Shown here one piece after another: positions 34,712-44,659 of a DNA stretch of 64,000 bases (positions are counted from its first letter, which is position 1; the number at the start of each line of letters is the position of its first letter). The DNA is from JAPLDB01 sp038230515. GTDB taxonomy: Bacteria; Bacteroidota; Bacteroidia; AKYH767-A; 2013-40CM-41-45. Position numbers and translations under genes: made by a program. A model generated the notes under the pieces. That model saw only the letters and a program-made list of their open reading frames with translations. It had not been told where the DNA came from and searched no databases. The DNA lies in NCBI GenBank assembly GCA_038230515.1, contig JBBRND010000010.1:1-64000 (forward strand), read 5' to 3'.

Positions 34712-36136
34712 ATGAAAAAAGTATCTGTATTCATCTATCTTTTTATTTGTATCCAGTTTTGTTACTTAAATGAAGTGCAGGCAAAAGAAAAAACTGCTAC
34801 TTGCATTACGTGGCGCTCACTAAACAGTACCCTATATGAGGTCACCGTAACTTATTACGAGGAATGCACCGGGTGGTATCCATTGTCACTTTCTCTTGAA
34901 TGCACTTCTTCTTGTTTTGCTCCCGTTACTTTTACTTTGAATAGAATTTTTAACTCATTACATGAAATAACTCCTGCATGTATTGGTGCTACTTATTGCC
35001 AGGGCGGGAATATTGAGGGAATAAATAAAATGATCTTTAAGGACACAATTGCCCTACCGGGCGTTTGCAACAATTGGATTCTTTCAACATCAACATGTTG
35101 CACTGGTTTTTGGGGTGGAAATGTAGTTGACGGTTCTTATAATATTTACATGGAGTCGCGCATGAACAATGCAGTCGGATGGGAAAATTCATCTCCAGTA
35201 TTTATCTCTGACCCTACATTTTACGTAAGCAAGAATGTCATTTCTGTTCTTGACAACGCTGCTTATGATCCCGATGGTGATTCGTTAGTGTACAGTTTTG
35301 TACCATCACTACAAGATGGAAATACAGCATTTCAATATATTAATAACTTATCATTTATTGAGCCACTTGTGTCGCTCTCGCCAACAACAATTGATGCACA
35401 AACCGGAGCGGTCACCATATTTCCCAGCACAGAACAAATAACAATTTTTTCTGTTCTTGTGAGCGAATATCGTAATGGAATATTGCTTGGCACCATTCAA
35501 AGGCAGCAAGCGCTTTTTGTTCTTGGAGATCAAAATCAACAACCGACCGCATCAGGAATAAATGGTTCTCTTAATTATACTGATACAATCCCTGCACTTG
35601 CGCCATTTTGTTTTCAGATTCAATCCGATGATTCTGATTCTACTGATTACACTTCTATATTGTGGGATTCAGCATTACCAAATGCAACATACACGACTAT
35701 TCAATCTCAGCATTCAGGAATTGAAATTTGCTGGACGCCAAATTTGATTGATACTTTTTTCAATCCACATTGTTTTTCGGTATCCGTAGACGATAATCAC
35801 TGCCCTTATCATGGACATCGTGCTTATAGTTTTTATCTATTTGCGAGGTATGATGCTCAAGTAGGTATTCCATACACCCTTCAATCGGATCCAATTTTTA
35901 GTGCCTCCCCCAATCCCACCACCGGCCTCTTCATCCTGCAAGCCGGCTCAACAAAAATAGAAAGCGCAACAGTGTATAATATGTTGGGAGAAGAAGTAAT
36001 GAATGTTGCCAACATAGACCACGGTTTTAACCGTGGGGCATTGAGCATGGATATTTCTGCACTGCTCCCCGGCATCTACATCGTGCAAGCCACCGCCAAA
36101 GAAAAAGTTTGGCGGGGCAAAATGGTGAAGGAGTAA
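34712..36136 (+). CDS. T9SS-secreted Bacteroidota surface protein
   Basis: I use the ATG at 34712 (signal peptide MKKVSVFIYLFICIQFCYLNEVQA) rather than the one at 34640. The product has 474 residues. The N-terminal Cys-rich part (ITWRSLNSTLYEVTVTYYEECTG) and the segment NAAYDPDGDSLVYSFVPSLQD...GAVTIFPS...VSEYRNGILLGTIQR are the pattern found at the N-terminus of many large gliding-motility/CHU-type surface proteins. A T9SS sorting domain follows (ASPNPTTGLFILQAG...LLPGIYIVQATAKEKVWRGKMVKE). The function is unknown. It is shorter than typical members of that group, which often exceed 1000 residues. Confidence 0.85.
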   Translation: MKKVSVFIYLFICIQFCYLNEVQAKEKTATCITWRSLNSTLYEVTVTYYEECTGWYPLSLSLECTSSCFAPVTFTLNRIFNSLHEITPACIGATYCQGGNIEGINKMIFKDTIALPGVCNNWILSTSTCCTGFWGGNVVDGSYNIYMESRMNNAVGWENSSPVFISDPTFYVSKNVISVLDNAAYDPDGDSLVYSFVPSLQDGNTAFQYINNLSFIEPLVSLSPTTIDAQTGAVTIFPSTEQITIFSVLVSEYRNGILLGTIQRQQALFVLGDQNQQPTASGINGSLNYTDTIPALAPFCFQIQSDDSDSTDYTSILWDSALPNATYTTIQSQHSGIEICWTPNLIDTFFNPHCFSVSVDDNHCPYHGHRAYSFYLFARYDAQVGIPYTLQSDPIFSASPNPTTGLFILQAGSTKIESATVYNMLGEEVMNVANIDHGFNRGALSMDISALLPGIYIVQATAKEKVWRGKMVKE

Positions 36137-36311
36137 AAATTTTTTTCGGCAATTGGCAGTAAGCATGCAGCACCGACAACGGGAATGCTGCGAGCGCTTC
36201 AAATCTTTCTGAAATTTTTTCGTTAATAAGAGATGTTGTTGCGCGAAAAGCGGCATGTAAATTTTTCTACTTTTAAACCCTTTCTCTCAACACTACTCTT
36301 CAGGAACATCA

Positions 36312-38537
36312 ATGGCTGGCAAGGCAAAAAAGAAATCGTATAAGAAATATTTGTGGGTGCTGTGGATCGTGCTGCTGCTGCCTTTTGTGTCGCTCACTTT
36401 TTTTATCTGGCTTGCTGCAAGCGGACACATCGGGGAAAAGCTGCCCACGTTTGATGAACTTGAAAATCCGAAAACGAACCTTGCCAGCGAAGTTATTAGC
36501 AGCGACCAGGTGGTACTTGGTAAATATTATGTAGAGAACCGCACCAATGTTCACTACTACGATCTTTCACCAAACCTCATACATGCGCTGAAGGCAACGG
36601 AGGACATACGTTTCGAAGAGCACAGTGGTGTGGATTTGCGCGGGTTGTTCCGCGTGTTGTTCAAAACGGTTTTTGCTCGGCAGGAAAGTTCCGGTGGCGG
36701 AAGCACGATTACGCAGCAGCTTGCAAAAAATCTTTTTCACGAGCAGCCGCACACCAAGATGGAGCGCGTTGTGCAGAAATTGCAGGAGTGGGTTATCGCT
36801 GTTCGGTTGGAAAAAAATTATACGAAAGAAGAAATCATGGCGATGTATCTGAACACGGTGGAGTTCGGCAGCAATGCATTCGGAATAAAATCGGCATCGC
36901 GCACATTCTTCAGCAAGATGCCCGACTCGCTGAATGTGCAGGAATCGGCTGTGATGGTGGGTTTGCTGAAAGCGCCTACATATTACAGTCCGCTGCGAAA
37001 TCCGAAACGCGCACTGGAGCGGAGAAACACGGTGCTTGCGCAGATGTACAAGTACAATTTTATGAACACACATCAGTTTGATTCGCTCAAAGCGCTGCCG
37101 ATCAAACTGAATTTTCAGAATGAAGATCACAATTACGGAGTGGCAACTTATTTCAGGGAAAGTTTGAGAGGAGAAATGATGGACTGGTGCAAGCAGCACA
37201 TCAACAACTCCACCGGCAGACCATACAATCTTTACACTGACGGATTAAAAATTTACACCACTATCAACAGCAAGATGCAACAATATGCAGAGGAAGCGGT
37301 GGCTGAACATTTAACAGATCTTCAGAAAAAATTTAACGTTCATTTGAAAGGACAGGAGCCATGGAAAGAACATCCGGAAATTATGCAGCAGGGAAGAGCG
37401 CGCAGTGAGCGCTATGTAGCATTGAAAAATGCAGGAATGAGTGCGAAGGACATTGAAAAGGAATTCAACAAAAAAATTCCGATGCAGATCTTTTCGTGGA
37501 AAGGTCCGATTGATACTACTCTAACCCCTAACGACAGCATCCGCTACTACAAAAAAATATTGCAGTGCGGATTTATGAGCATGGAACCGCAAACCGGTTT
37601 CGTGCGAGCATGGGTTGGCGGAAACGATTACCGCTTTTTTAAATACGATCATGTGAAAGAAGGAAAGCGGCAGGTGGGTTCTACCTTCAAATCATTTTTA
37701 TACACCGTGGCAATGCAGGAAGGATATTCGCCTTGCTACAAAGTACCGAATGTAAGAGTAGTGATTAAGATTCCCGGTCAGCCCGATTGGTCGCCAGAAA
37801 ATGCAGACGGGAAATATGGCGGCATGTACACACTCAAGTATGGGTTAGCAGAATCGGTCAACTGTCTCTCGGCATTTCTGATGAAACAATTCGGTCCCCA
37901 GGCAATGATTGAGATTTGCCGTAAAATGGGAATCACTTCTCCCATTGATGCAGTGCCCGCAATTTGTCTCGGCACACCCGATGTTTCTGTATTTGAAATG
38001 GTGGGTGCGTATTCCACCTTCCCAAATAAAGGTGTGTGGACTGAACCGATTTACATTTCACTCATTGAAGATAAGAACGGAAATATTTTGCAGGAATATG
38101 TTCCGCGCAAAGTGGAAGCCATCAGTGAAGAAACCTCTTACCTCATGCTTAACCTTCTGGAAGGAGTTGTGCAGTTCGGCACAGGAGCACGGTTGAGAGG
38201 GCAATATAAATTCACGCAGCCGATGGCAGGAAAAACAGGAACCACGCAAAATCAAAGTGACGGCTGGTACATGGGCATCACTCCTGAATTGGTATCAGGA
38301 TGCTGGGTTGGTTGCGAAGATCGCATTGTGCATTTCCGTACACTTGAACTCGGACAGGGTGCCCGAACTGCAATGCCGATATGGGCGCTGTACATGAAAA
38401 AAGTTTGGGCGGACAGTACACTGCATGTTTCACAAGGTAACTTTGAAGCACCGAAAGAACCGCTTGGTGTAGAACTCGACTGCGACCGGTACAAGCAGCC
38501 GGGAGAAGGCAAGGGAGGGATTGATGATAATTTCTGA
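36312..38537 (+). CDS. Class A penicillin-binding protein (PBP1A-like transglycosylase/transpeptidase)
   Basis: A 741-residue bifunctional peptidoglycan synthase: a short cytoplasmic tail, one membrane helix (about 13-36), then a periplasmic GT51 domain (about 70-250; catalytic Glu in TEDIRFEEHSG, GGGSTITQQLAKNL, KEEIMAMYLN). The C-terminal transpeptidase has S457 in GSTFKS (S-x-x-K), S515-V-N517, and K641-T-G-T644. It polymerises and cross-links the cell wall at the outer face of the inner membrane. The stop lies 11 bp before a CoA-transferase gene, an unusual neighbour that probably only shares the transcript. Confidence 0.96.
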   Translation: MAGKAKKKSYKKYLWVLWIVLLLPFVSLTFFIWLAASGHIGEKLPTFDELENPKTNLASEVISSDQVVLGKYYVENRTNVHYYDLSPNLIHALKATEDIRFEEHSGVDLRGLFRVLFKTVFARQESSGGGSTITQQLAKNLFHEQPHTKMERVVQKLQEWVIAVRLEKNYTKEEIMAMYLNTVEFGSNAFGIKSASRTFFSKMPDSLNVQESAVMVGLLKAPTYYSPLRNPKRALERRNTVLAQMYKYNFMNTHQFDSLKALPIKLNFQNEDHNYGVATYFRESLRGEMMDWCKQHINNSTGRPYNLYTDGLKIYTTINSKMQQYAEEAVAEHLTDLQKKFNVHLKGQEPWKEHPEIMQQGRARSERYVALKNAGMSAKDIEKEFNKKIPMQIFSWKGPIDTTLTPNDSIRYYKKILQCGFMSMEPQTGFVRAWVGGNDYRFFKYDHVKEGKRQVGSTFKSFLYTVAMQEGYSPCYKVPNVRVVIKIPGQPDWSPENADGKYGGMYTLKYGLAESVNCLSAFLMKQFGPQAMIEICRKMGITSPIDAVPAICLGTPDVSVFEMVGAYSTFPNKGVWTEPIYISLIEDKNGNILQEYVPRKVEAISEETSYLMLNLLEGVVQFGTGARLRGQYKFTQPMAGKTGTTQNQSDGWYMGITPELVSGCWVGCEDRIVHFRTLELGQGARTAMPIWALYMKKVWADSTLHVSQGNFEAPKEPLGVELDCDRYKQPGEGKGGIDDNF

Positions 38538-38548
38538 AAAGAAAAAGT

Positions 38549-39262
38549 ATGATAAACAAAACAGTTAAGAACGCTGACGAAGCGCTCCGCGATCTACAAG
38601 ATGGAATGACCATCGCACTAGGAGGATTCGGGTTGTGCGGCATTCCGGAAAATTGTATTTCTGCTCTCGTAAAAAAAGGCGTGAAGAATCTTACCTGCAT
38701 TTCGAACAATGCCGGTGTGGATGATTTCGGATTAGGACTTTTGCTACAAGGCAAACAGATTAAGAAAATGATTTCTTCTTATGTTGGTGAGAATGCAGAA
38801 TTCGAAAGGCAAATGTTGAGCGGTGAACTGGAAGTTGATTTGATTCCGCAGGGAACACTTGCCACACGGCTGATGGCTGCAGGATATGGAATGCCTGCCT
38901 TTTTTACTCCTGCAGGAGTAGGAACCGAAGTAGCTGAAGGAAAAGAAGTGCGTAGATTCAAATTCAACGGAACTGAAAAGGATTACCTGATGGAGTATGC
39001 CTTTGAGCCGGACTTTGCGATAGTGAAAGCATGGAAGGGAGACACGAATGGAAATTTAGTTTTCAGATTGACGGCAAGAAACTTTTCTCCTCTTGTTGCG
39101 ATGTCAGGAAAAATAACAGTTGCAGAAGTGGAGCAGTTGGTTGAACCCGGAGAATTAGTAGCCGATCAGATTCACGTTCCCGGAATTTATGTGCATCGTA
39201 TTTTTCAGGGAGCCATGTATGAGAAAAGAATAGAGCAGAGAACGGTGCGGAAGAAGAATTAA
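38549..39262 (+). CDS. scoA: 3-oxoacid CoA-transferase subunit A
   Basis: A 237-residue subunit with the CoA-transferase I fold: DGMTIALGGFGLCGIPENCI near the N-terminus and the glycine-rich FTPAGVGTEVAEGKEVRRF. With subunit B it moves CoA from succinyl-CoA to acetoacetate (or a related 3-oxoacid), linking ketone-body or amino-acid breakdown to the TCA cycle. It is cytoplasmic. The partner gene follows after 14 bp, which fits a two-subunit bacterial SCOT-type enzyme. Confidence 0.93.
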   Translation: MINKTVKNADEALRDLQDGMTIALGGFGLCGIPENCISALVKKGVKNLTCISNNAGVDDFGLGLLLQGKQIKKMISSYVGENAEFERQMLSGELEVDLIPQGTLATRLMAAGYGMPAFFTPAGVGTEVAEGKEVRRFKFNGTEKDYLMEYAFEPDFAIVKAWKGDTNGNLVFRLTARNFSPLVAMSGKITVAEVEQLVEPGELVADQIHVPGIYVHRIFQGAMYEKRIEQRTVRKKN

Positions 39263-39276
39263 AATATTAAAAATAG

Positions 39277-39936
39277 ATGCTTGACAAAAACGCAATTGCA
39301 AAACGGATCGCCCGTGAAGTAAAAGACGGAATGTACGTTAACCTCGGAATAGGAATTCCTACGCTGGTTGCAAATTACATTCCGAAAGGAATTAATGTAA
39401 TGCTGCAATCAGAAAACGGGATACTCGGCATGGGCCCTTTTCCATTTGAAGGAGAAGAAGATCCTGATTTGATTAATGCCGGAAAGCAAACTGTGACCTT
39501 GCTTCCTGGTTCTGCAATCTTTGATTCTGCAATGAGTTTCGGAATGATACGTGCACAGAAGGTTGATCTCACCATTCTCGGTGCGATGGAAGTAAGCGAG
39601 AATGGCGACATAGCCAACTGGAAAATTCCCGGCAAGATGGTTAAGGGAATGGGTGGGGCAATGGATCTGGTTGCTTCAGCAAAAAACATCATCGTTGCTA
39701 TGCAGCATGTAAACAAAGCAGGTGAATCAAAACTTCTGCCGAAATGTTCTTTGCCCATTACAGGATTGAAATGTATAAAGAGAATCGTTACGGAGTTGGC
39801 GGTAGTAGATGTATTGCCTCAAGGTGGATTCAAACTCATTGAGCGCGCACCGGGGGTTTCTGTCGAGCAAATAATAAATGCAACGGCTGGAAAGATGGTT
39901 GCGGAAGGAGAAATTCCGCAGATGATTATTGATTGA
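39277..39936 (+). CDS. scoB: 3-oxoacid CoA-transferase subunit B
   Basis: A 219-residue subunit with the catalytic glutamate E46 in MLQSENGILGMG, which forms the glutamyl-CoA thioester. GMYVNLGIGIPTLVANYIP at the N-terminus and AMSFGMIRAQKVDLTILGAMEV are typical of the family. It forms the active enzyme with subunit A immediately upstream. The stop lies 22 bp before the ATG chosen for the GT-C-like gene at 39959. Confidence 0.93.
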   Translation: MLDKNAIAKRIAREVKDGMYVNLGIGIPTLVANYIPKGINVMLQSENGILGMGPFPFEGEEDPDLINAGKQTVTLLPGSAIFDSAMSFGMIRAQKVDLTILGAMEVSENGDIANWKIPGKMVKGMGGAMDLVASAKNIIVAMQHVNKAGESKLLPKCSLPITGLKCIKRIVTELAVVDVLPQGGFKLIERAPGVSVEQIINATAGKMVAEGEIPQMIID

Positions 39937-39958
39937 AAAATTGAATTGGCAATATGAA

Positions 39959-41995
39959 ATGAAGGCATTTTTATTCGCTCCTAAAAACTTTTCAAAGCTT
40001 TTCTTTCTCGTATATTTTATTGTTGGCCTTTTTATTTTTCGAGATTATGGTTTATCCTGGGACGAAGAGTTAAACCGTATCGGCACTGCACTTCCCGAAT
40101 ACAATTTTGTTTTACATGGCGATAAAGAATCGCTGATCAAGAGTTCAGAAAAATACCACGGACCTTCTTTCGAACTACTTCTTTTATCAGCAGAACGTCT
40201 TCTCAATATTACAGATACACGACCGATTTATTTCCTCAGGCACTTTATCACATTCTTTTTCTTTTACATTTCATCAATCTTACTTTTTTTACTCTCACGA
40301 AAAATTTTCCGGGATGATGGCATTGCGCTTATCTGTGCGTTGATGTACATACTGAGCCCGAAAATTTTTGGAGAATCTTTTTACAATTCCAAGGATCTTG
40401 GCTTTCTTTCCTTCTTTACAATTTCACTCTATACACTTCATCGTTTCCTTGAAAACAAAAATTTGAAAAACGGCTTTCTTCATGCGTTGGCTGCTGGTTT
40501 TATGATTGACATTCGCATTACCGGAATTCTTGTTCCTTTGATTACTATCCTCGCATGGTTCCTGGATTTTATTTTTGATGGTAAGCGAAATTTATTCTCA
40601 ACAAGGGTGGTTTTTGTTTTTCTCTTTTATCTCCTCCTTCAATTAGGGTTTATCATTTTATTCTGGCCTGTACTTTGGTTAAATCCAATTCACCATTTTC
40701 ATGAAGCGTTTGCGCAAATGAGTAAATATCCGTGGCACGGAGAAATGCTTTTTGCCGGGAAGATTATTCGAAATGATCAGATTCCCTGGTCTTATATTCC
40801 TGGATGGATTGCGGTAAGTGTTCCGCTTTTGTATTCGGTATTTTTTGTGACTGGAAGTGTTTTTCTTTTTGCACGTCTTTTTCGGATTCGAAAGTTCATT
40901 TATACAGAATATAAATTTCAATTCATTACGCTGGCGCTTGCAATTGTGCCTCTTATTATGGTTATTGTTTTACACTCTGTAGTGTATGATGGATGGCGGC
41001 ATATTTATTTTGTGTACGCGCCATTTGTTTTGGTAGCAACAAGTGGAGTAAATTTTATTTACAAGAAAATTCTTCCTTCGATTTCACTACGCAAAATGGG
41101 TACAGGAATAATTGCTGTGGAATTTCTTTTCATCACCGTTTACATGGTAGTGGATCATCCGCACCAACACGTTTATTTTAACCCGTTGGCGCGCCAGTTA
41201 TTTTCACCAATTCATCTGAACTTCGATGCTGATTATTGGGGCTTGAGCTATAGGAAGGGACTAGAAAATATTTTAGCAAGAGACACTTCTTCGGTTATTC
41301 ATGTAAGAGTCGAAAACGATCCTGGAATTTTAAACATGGAAATACTTACTCCCGAACAAAGGGCAAGAATTATTTTTAATGAAGATGTTCGTGAGGCAGA
41401 TTATTACCTCGCAGAATTTCGTGCCCGAATTGTTGACCCGATAAAAATCAAGTTGACAATTCTTGAGCAACTAAAAAATTCATCAACCACGTTGCTTACC
41501 ATTTACAAAGGTCTTCGCAGCCAATCTTCCATTCAGGAAATCTTTCATAGGGAAGTTGATTTTGAAGATACCGGCTTTCACAAAAACGTGTCACAAACAA
41601 CTTCCGTGAGTGGGCGATTCAGCAATGAACTTTATGAATCGGTTCAGGCAAGCGATCCAATTGATTTTGCTCTTGACTCGATGAACGCTCACGAGATTGA
41701 AGAAGTTTCAATGGAAGCAATGGTAAATTCAACTCAGCCGAATCCGCATGTAGTACTTGTGTTTTCAGTCACCCGCGGAGACTCGCTCATCTTTTGGGAG
41801 TGCAATAATTTTCAAAATGTAATAAACGCAACAGATGGCTGGAGCAAAATCCGTTGGAGTCACAATGTTCCCGAAGAAACAATCGAAGGAGATATGGTTC
41901 GCGTGTATGTTTGGGATGTTGATCGAACACACTTGTTTGTTGATGATCTAAAAGTTTCCGTATTAAAATACAGCATTAATAGCAAAGCACGATAA
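39959..41995 (+). CDS. GT-C-fold polytopic glycosyltransferase with a C-terminal beta-sandwich domain
   Basis: I use the ATG at 39959 (MKAFLFAPKNFSK); the frame can be extended only to a TTG at 39929. The product has 678 residues. About ten membrane helices fill residues 10-430, with an acidic first-loop region (DYGLSWDEELNRIGTALPEY) and GPSFELLLLSAERLL, as in PMT/ArnT-like GT-C enzymes. Residues about 500-678 are soluble and predicted extracytoplasmic, ending in IRWSHNVPEETIEGDMVRVYVWDVDRTHLFVDDLKVSV, a carbohydrate-binding-like beta-sandwich. It probably transfers sugars from polyprenyl phosphate to a surface glycan or protein. It begins the GT-rich region 39.9-53.8 kb. Confidence 0.82.
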   Translation: MKAFLFAPKNFSKLFFLVYFIVGLFIFRDYGLSWDEELNRIGTALPEYNFVLHGDKESLIKSSEKYHGPSFELLLLSAERLLNITDTRPIYFLRHFITFFFFYISSILLFLLSRKIFRDDGIALICALMYILSPKIFGESFYNSKDLGFLSFFTISLYTLHRFLENKNLKNGFLHALAAGFMIDIRITGILVPLITILAWFLDFIFDGKRNLFSTRVVFVFLFYLLLQLGFIILFWPVLWLNPIHHFHEAFAQMSKYPWHGEMLFAGKIIRNDQIPWSYIPGWIAVSVPLLYSVFFVTGSVFLFARLFRIRKFIYTEYKFQFITLALAIVPLIMVIVLHSVVYDGWRHIYFVYAPFVLVATSGVNFIYKKILPSISLRKMGTGIIAVEFLFITVYMVVDHPHQHVYFNPLARQLFSPIHLNFDADYWGLSYRKGLENILARDTSSVIHVRVENDPGILNMEILTPEQRARIIFNEDVREADYYLAEFRARIVDPIKIKLTILEQLKNSSTTLLTIYKGLRSQSSIQEIFHREVDFEDTGFHKNVSQTTSVSGRFSNELYESVQASDPIDFALDSMNAHEIEEVSMEAMVNSTQPNPHVVLVFSVTRGDSLIFWECNNFQNVINATDGWSKIRWSHNVPEETIEGDMVRVYVWDVDRTHLFVDDLKVSVLKYSINSKAR

Positions 41996-42062
41996 TTTCT
42001 TTTTTTGGATTCCCCGAAGGGTTTACATTTGCCTCTAGCCTTACCAATAAAACAACCTTCAC

Positions 42063-42782
42063 GTGTCGCGAACCCTTTCGATAATTATTCCAGCTTTCAA
42101 CGAAGCCCGAACTATTCATTTAATTTTGAATAAAGTTCTTGCTGTAAAATTAATTGGGGATATCAAAAAAGAAATTGTGATTGTGAATGATTGCAGCCGA
42201 GACAATACTCAAGATGTGATTGAAAAATACATTTCCGAACATTCAGGAGAAAACATTCGCCTCTTCAATCAGGAAATAAACAAAGGAAAAGGAGCCGCCA
42301 TTCACAAAGGGATTGAAATTGCAAGTGGAGATTTTCTAATCATTCAGGATGCTGACCTTGAATACGACCCGAATGAATACAACCTCCTGCTCAAACCTAT
42401 TCTTGATGATTTTGCTGATGTGGTTTACGGTTCGCGGTTTATGGGCGGCAATCCACATCGCATTCTTTTCTTTTGGCATTCCATCGGAAATCGATTTCTT
42501 ACTTTTCTTTCCAATGCATTTACCAATCTGAATCTTACTGATATGGAAACGTGCTACAAACTTTTCAGAAGTGAGGTCATTAAAAATATTTCGTTGAAAG
42601 AAAAACGTTTTGGTTTTGAACCGGAAGTAACGGCAAAGATTTCACGCATTCCTAAAATTAGAATTTACGAAGCAGGGATTTCTTATTACGGTCGCACGTA
42701 TGAAGAAGGAAAAAAGATTGGATGGAAAGATGGAGTACGAGCGATTTGGTGTATTTTAAAGTTCAATCTCTGGTCAAAATAA
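42063..42782 (+). CDS. GT2 glycosyltransferase, DPM1-like, without membrane helices
   Basis: A 239-residue protein starting with GTG at 42063 (MSRTLSIIIPAFNEA). It is a GT-A fold with VNDCSRDNT, the DxD region IQDADLEYDPNEY and the GSRFMGG motif. Unlike the GT2 enzymes at 24810 and 48546 it has no C-terminal membrane helices, which resembles soluble dolichol/polyprenyl-phosphate mannosyl- or glucosyl-transferases. It likely charges a lipid carrier for the neighbouring GT-C-like proteins. It ends 7 bp before the 42790 gene, so the two are co-transcribed. Confidence 0.9.
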   Translation: MSRTLSIIIPAFNEARTIHLILNKVLAVKLIGDIKKEIVIVNDCSRDNTQDVIEKYISEHSGENIRLFNQEINKGKGAAIHKGIEIASGDFLIIQDADLEYDPNEYNLLLKPILDDFADVVYGSRFMGGNPHRILFFWHSIGNRFLTFLSNAFTNLNLTDMETCYKLFRSEVIKNISLKEKRFGFEPEVTAKISRIPKIRIYEAGISYYGRTYEEGKKIGWKDGVRAIWCILKFNLWSK

Positions 42783-42789
42783 ATTTACT

Positions 42790-44583
42790 TTGAAAAAATC
42801 AAACGGATTATTTTTTCAACTTACAGGAGTTTTATTTTTCGGCACACTGTTTCTGCTTGCATGGATTTTTTTCAAAGAGCGGATGCTCAATTACGATCCA
42901 GCTTTTTTTTCTTTTAGAATAATTTTTGAAAAAAATTATGATATTGAACTTAGCAGGTGGGGTTCTGTTGTCTCGCAAGTTCTTCCTCTGTGGTTTTTAA
43001 AGGCAGGATGTTCACTTGAAACCTTTCTTCGGGTTTACTCCGTTTCATTCATTCTTATTTACTACTTGATTTTTCTGATTATCACACTGGTTCTAAAAAA
43101 TGCACGAGCCGGAATCATGTTGATGCTTACACTTTGTCTTGCCTTCCGTCATGCCTTTTATTATTCAACGGCTGAACTTTATCAAGGGCTGGCAATTTGT
43201 ATTCTTATCTGGGCATTGATTTTTCCTGAAAAGGAATACGATTCAATCTTGAAAAAAAATATTGCATGGTTTCTATCTTGTGTTTTGATTTTTGTTCTCA
43301 GTTATTACCACCAAATTCTTGTTTTTCCGCTGCTGTTTATTTTCATTTATTATTTGATAGCTGAAAAAAAATATTTTGACAAATATTTAATCGGCTCGAT
43401 TGTATTTACTGTGTTCTGGTTTTTTATCCGCATAAAATTTCTTACCTCTACAAGCTATGAGAAGGACAAAATTCCCGAGTTGAGTGTATTCTTCAATCAA
43501 CTCGGAAACATAACGCATTTTGAAAGTTACGATTACTTCAAGCATTTTGCAAGGCACTTTTTGCTCCCGCTTGTAATTTTAAATTTGATTTGTGTCGGTA
43601 CGTTTTTGTTTAAAAGAAAATGGCTTCTTGCTTCTTTCTACATTCTTTTCAATACCGGCTTTATTTACCTCGACCTCCTAACATATCGAATGGGCGAATC
43701 GCCATTGATGTATGAAAATTATTTAACCATTCTCGGATTGTTTTGTTCGGTTCCGTTAAGTGGATTGTTGATGAGCATAAAAACGGAGAAATTGTTTTTG
43801 CCGGTTACTTTCGTTATTCTTATGATCAATGTTCAAGGAGTTTATTCAAGCAGCTATCCATTTACTTTAAAAGAAAATTACCTGAAGCGAATTACAGAGT
43901 ATGGAAGAAAAATGCCGAATAAAAAATATTTGATTGATTCGAGGAATTTACCCTGGCAATATGATTGGGTTTCATGGGCACTTCCATTTGAAACACTTCT
44001 CTACTCTTCACTCGAATCTCCCGATTCTGCTGTTTCGATTTGCGCATCAACTCCCGTGAGCCAATATGATTCTATTTCAAATTGGAAAAATATTTTTCTA
44101 GGGCCTCCCTGGGCAATTACATGGTTTTGGACTTCAGACGTAGACAAAAAATATTACCTACTTCCATCAGGGGAATATAAGAAGCTTACAACTTATCAAT
44201 CTGATTCGTCTTTTCAGGAATCCGTTTTTAATAATCAGAATATTTCAATTGAACCGCTTGAAAATTTTATTGAAATAGATAAAGAAAAGTATGCGGTTCT
44301 TCCGCTGCGAATAAAAAACAACTCTGGAGAATCGATAAAATCAATTCCGGATTGTCCTCAGAACATTAAACTCAGTTATCATATTCTAAATGAAAAAGGC
44401 GAACAGGTTATCTGGGATGGGAGTAGAACTTCTTTGGAAACTGATATTGACAAAGAAACTACCCAGGGATTGATGATAAGCAGTGTTCTTCCGCAAGGAA
44501 AATATATTTTAGAAATTGATTTTGTGACTGAGGGGAAGCGGTGGTGGAATATAAATACAAGGGTGAAGCTGAGTGTGAATTAG
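42790..44583 (+). CDS. Polytopic membrane protein, putative GT-C-like, with a C-terminal Ig-like domain
   Basis: A 597-residue protein starting with TTG at 42790, 7 bp after the GT2 stop. About ten to eleven hydrophobic helices lie in residues 8-370. An acidic loop after the first helix (FFKERMLNYDPAFFSFRIIFEKNYDIELSRWGS) resembles the catalytic loop region of GT-C enzymes, but I cannot assign the catalytic residue. The soluble C-terminus (about 490-597; LKNNSGESIKSIP...LSYHILNEKGEQVIWDG...GKYILEIDFVTEG) looks like an extracytoplasmic Ig-like domain. The function is inferred from the GT2 partner gene. Confidence 0.72.
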   Translation: MKKSNGLFFQLTGVLFFGTLFLLAWIFFKERMLNYDPAFFSFRIIFEKNYDIELSRWGSVVSQVLPLWFLKAGCSLETFLRVYSVSFILIYYLIFLIITLVLKNARAGIMLMLTLCLAFRHAFYYSTAELYQGLAICILIWALIFPEKEYDSILKKNIAWFLSCVLIFVLSYYHQILVFPLLFIFIYYLIAEKKYFDKYLIGSIVFTVFWFFIRIKFLTSTSYEKDKIPELSVFFNQLGNITHFESYDYFKHFARHFLLPLVILNLICVGTFLFKRKWLLASFYILFNTGFIYLDLLTYRMGESPLMYENYLTILGLFCSVPLSGLLMSIKTEKLFLPVTFVILMINVQGVYSSSYPFTLKENYLKRITEYGRKMPNKKYLIDSRNLPWQYDWVSWALPFETLLYSSLESPDSAVSICASTPVSQYDSISNWKNIFLGPPWAITWFWTSDVDKKYYLLPSGEYKKLTTYQSDSSFQESVFNNQNISIEPLENFIEIDKEKYAVLPLRIKNNSGESIKSIPDCPQNIKLSYHILNEKGEQVIWDGSRTSLETDIDKETTQGLMISSVLPQGKYILEIDFVTEGKRWWNINTRVKLSVN

Positions 44584-44659
44584 TGCTCCACTAAAGACGT
44601 TTTACTTCCAGCGAGATTTCTATTCTATAAAAACCGAAAAATCAGTCCTTCACATTTTC